From contig CM012953.1 of NCBI GenBank assembly GCA_000181795.3, positions 3,929,923 through 3,993,922 on the forward strand: a stretch of DNA of 64,000 nucleotides, read 5' to 3'. Shown in pieces: positions 63,803 to 64,000 of the stretch (positions are counted from its first letter, which is position 1; the number at the start of each line of letters is the position of its first letter). Source of the DNA: Trichinella spiralis (taxonomy: Eukaryota; Nematoda; Enoplea; Trichinellida; Trichinellidae). The translations under genes were made by a program, and so were the position numbers. The notes under the pieces are model-generated. The model saw nothing but the letters and a program-made list of their open reading frames with translations, did no database searches and was not told the origin of the DNA.

Positions 63803-64000
63803 GTCTTCTTCCTGTACGTTGGCCATTAGAAGTTACTTTGAATATTTGGGAAGGAAAAAAAATATATATATACGAATTCGTCTTCCTGTACGTTGACCAT
63901 TAGAAGTTACTTTAAATATTTAGAATGAAAAAATATATACGAATTCGTCTTTCTGTACGTTGGGCATAAGAAATTACTTTTGAATATTTCGGATGAAAAA
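63803..64000. repeat. Minisatellite, about 67-77 bp unit, three copies reaching the window edge
   Basis: Copies start at about 63803, 63880 and 63947. Each begins GTCTT(C/T)(T/C)...CTGTACGTTG, then CATTAGAAGTTACTTT and AATATTT, a purine and TA run, and ACGAATTC. Unit length differs mainly in the A/TA run. The third copy is cut by the window end, so the array may continue. Confidence 0.9.

Overview
The window is nuclear DNA from an invertebrate animal, most likely a clade I nematode close to Trichinella. The genes are conserved metazoan housekeeping genes split by many introns, a large share of them only about 45-70 bp. The background is AT-rich and genes are packed tightly on both strands. 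A divergent secreted DNase II-like protein (a family known to be expanded in Trichinella) and a BEL/Pao-type LTR element fit this placement. The species itself is inferred. Gene models were built by hand: exons were joined by reading frame, splice sites and remembered alignment to human orthologues. Exon edges are therefore mostly firm inside conserved regions and weaker at the 5' ends.

Layout from left to right: part of an unidentified minus-strand gene (1-187); BCAT (+); a DNase II-like gene with a long Q/G/Y repeat tail (+); deoxyhypusine hydroxylase (-); proteasome ATPase Rpt4/PSMC6 (+); HID1 (-); splicing factor SF3A3 (-); a gene-poor 3.5 kb stretch; LSM3 (-); RNA polymerase III subunit POLR3F (+); GPI transamidase PIGK (-); a 4.2 kb GC-rich LTR retrotransposon (24791-28969); DIMT1 (+); glucosidase II beta PRKCSH (-); a gene-free 1.7 kb with a strong hairpin; a PLEKHM2/SKIP-like gene (-); MED6, COX17 and SEC20/BNIP1 (all +, the last two only 14 bp apart); SAP18 (-); a small FG-nucleoporin (-); NSUN2 (+); ASK1/MAP3K5 (+, about 8.4 kb and 31 exons); a small uncharacterised gene (+); and a minisatellite running off the right edge.

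The genes do not form one pathway. They cover RNA processing and modification (SF3A3, LSM3, DIMT1, NSUN2), transcription (POLR3F, MED6, SAP18), secretory-pathway work (PIGK, PRKCSH, HID1, SEC20), protein turnover and translation (PSMC6, DOHH), mitochondria (BCAT, COX17), lysosome positioning (PLEKHM2-like) and stress signalling (ASK1). Several pairs are divergent (DOHH/PSMC6, LSM3/POLR3F, PIGK/DIMT1, PLEKHM2-like/MED6) and may share promoters.

The most notable points are: a retroelement with identical LTRs, gag and protease but no reverse transcriptase, carrying about 39 nt of tRNA-Tyr 3' half at its primer-binding site; eight GC-AG introns among about 148 reconstructed; the DNase II-like protein with a tandem-repeat tail and a changed catalytic residue; and the COX17-SEC20 pair, which looks like one bicistronic unit.
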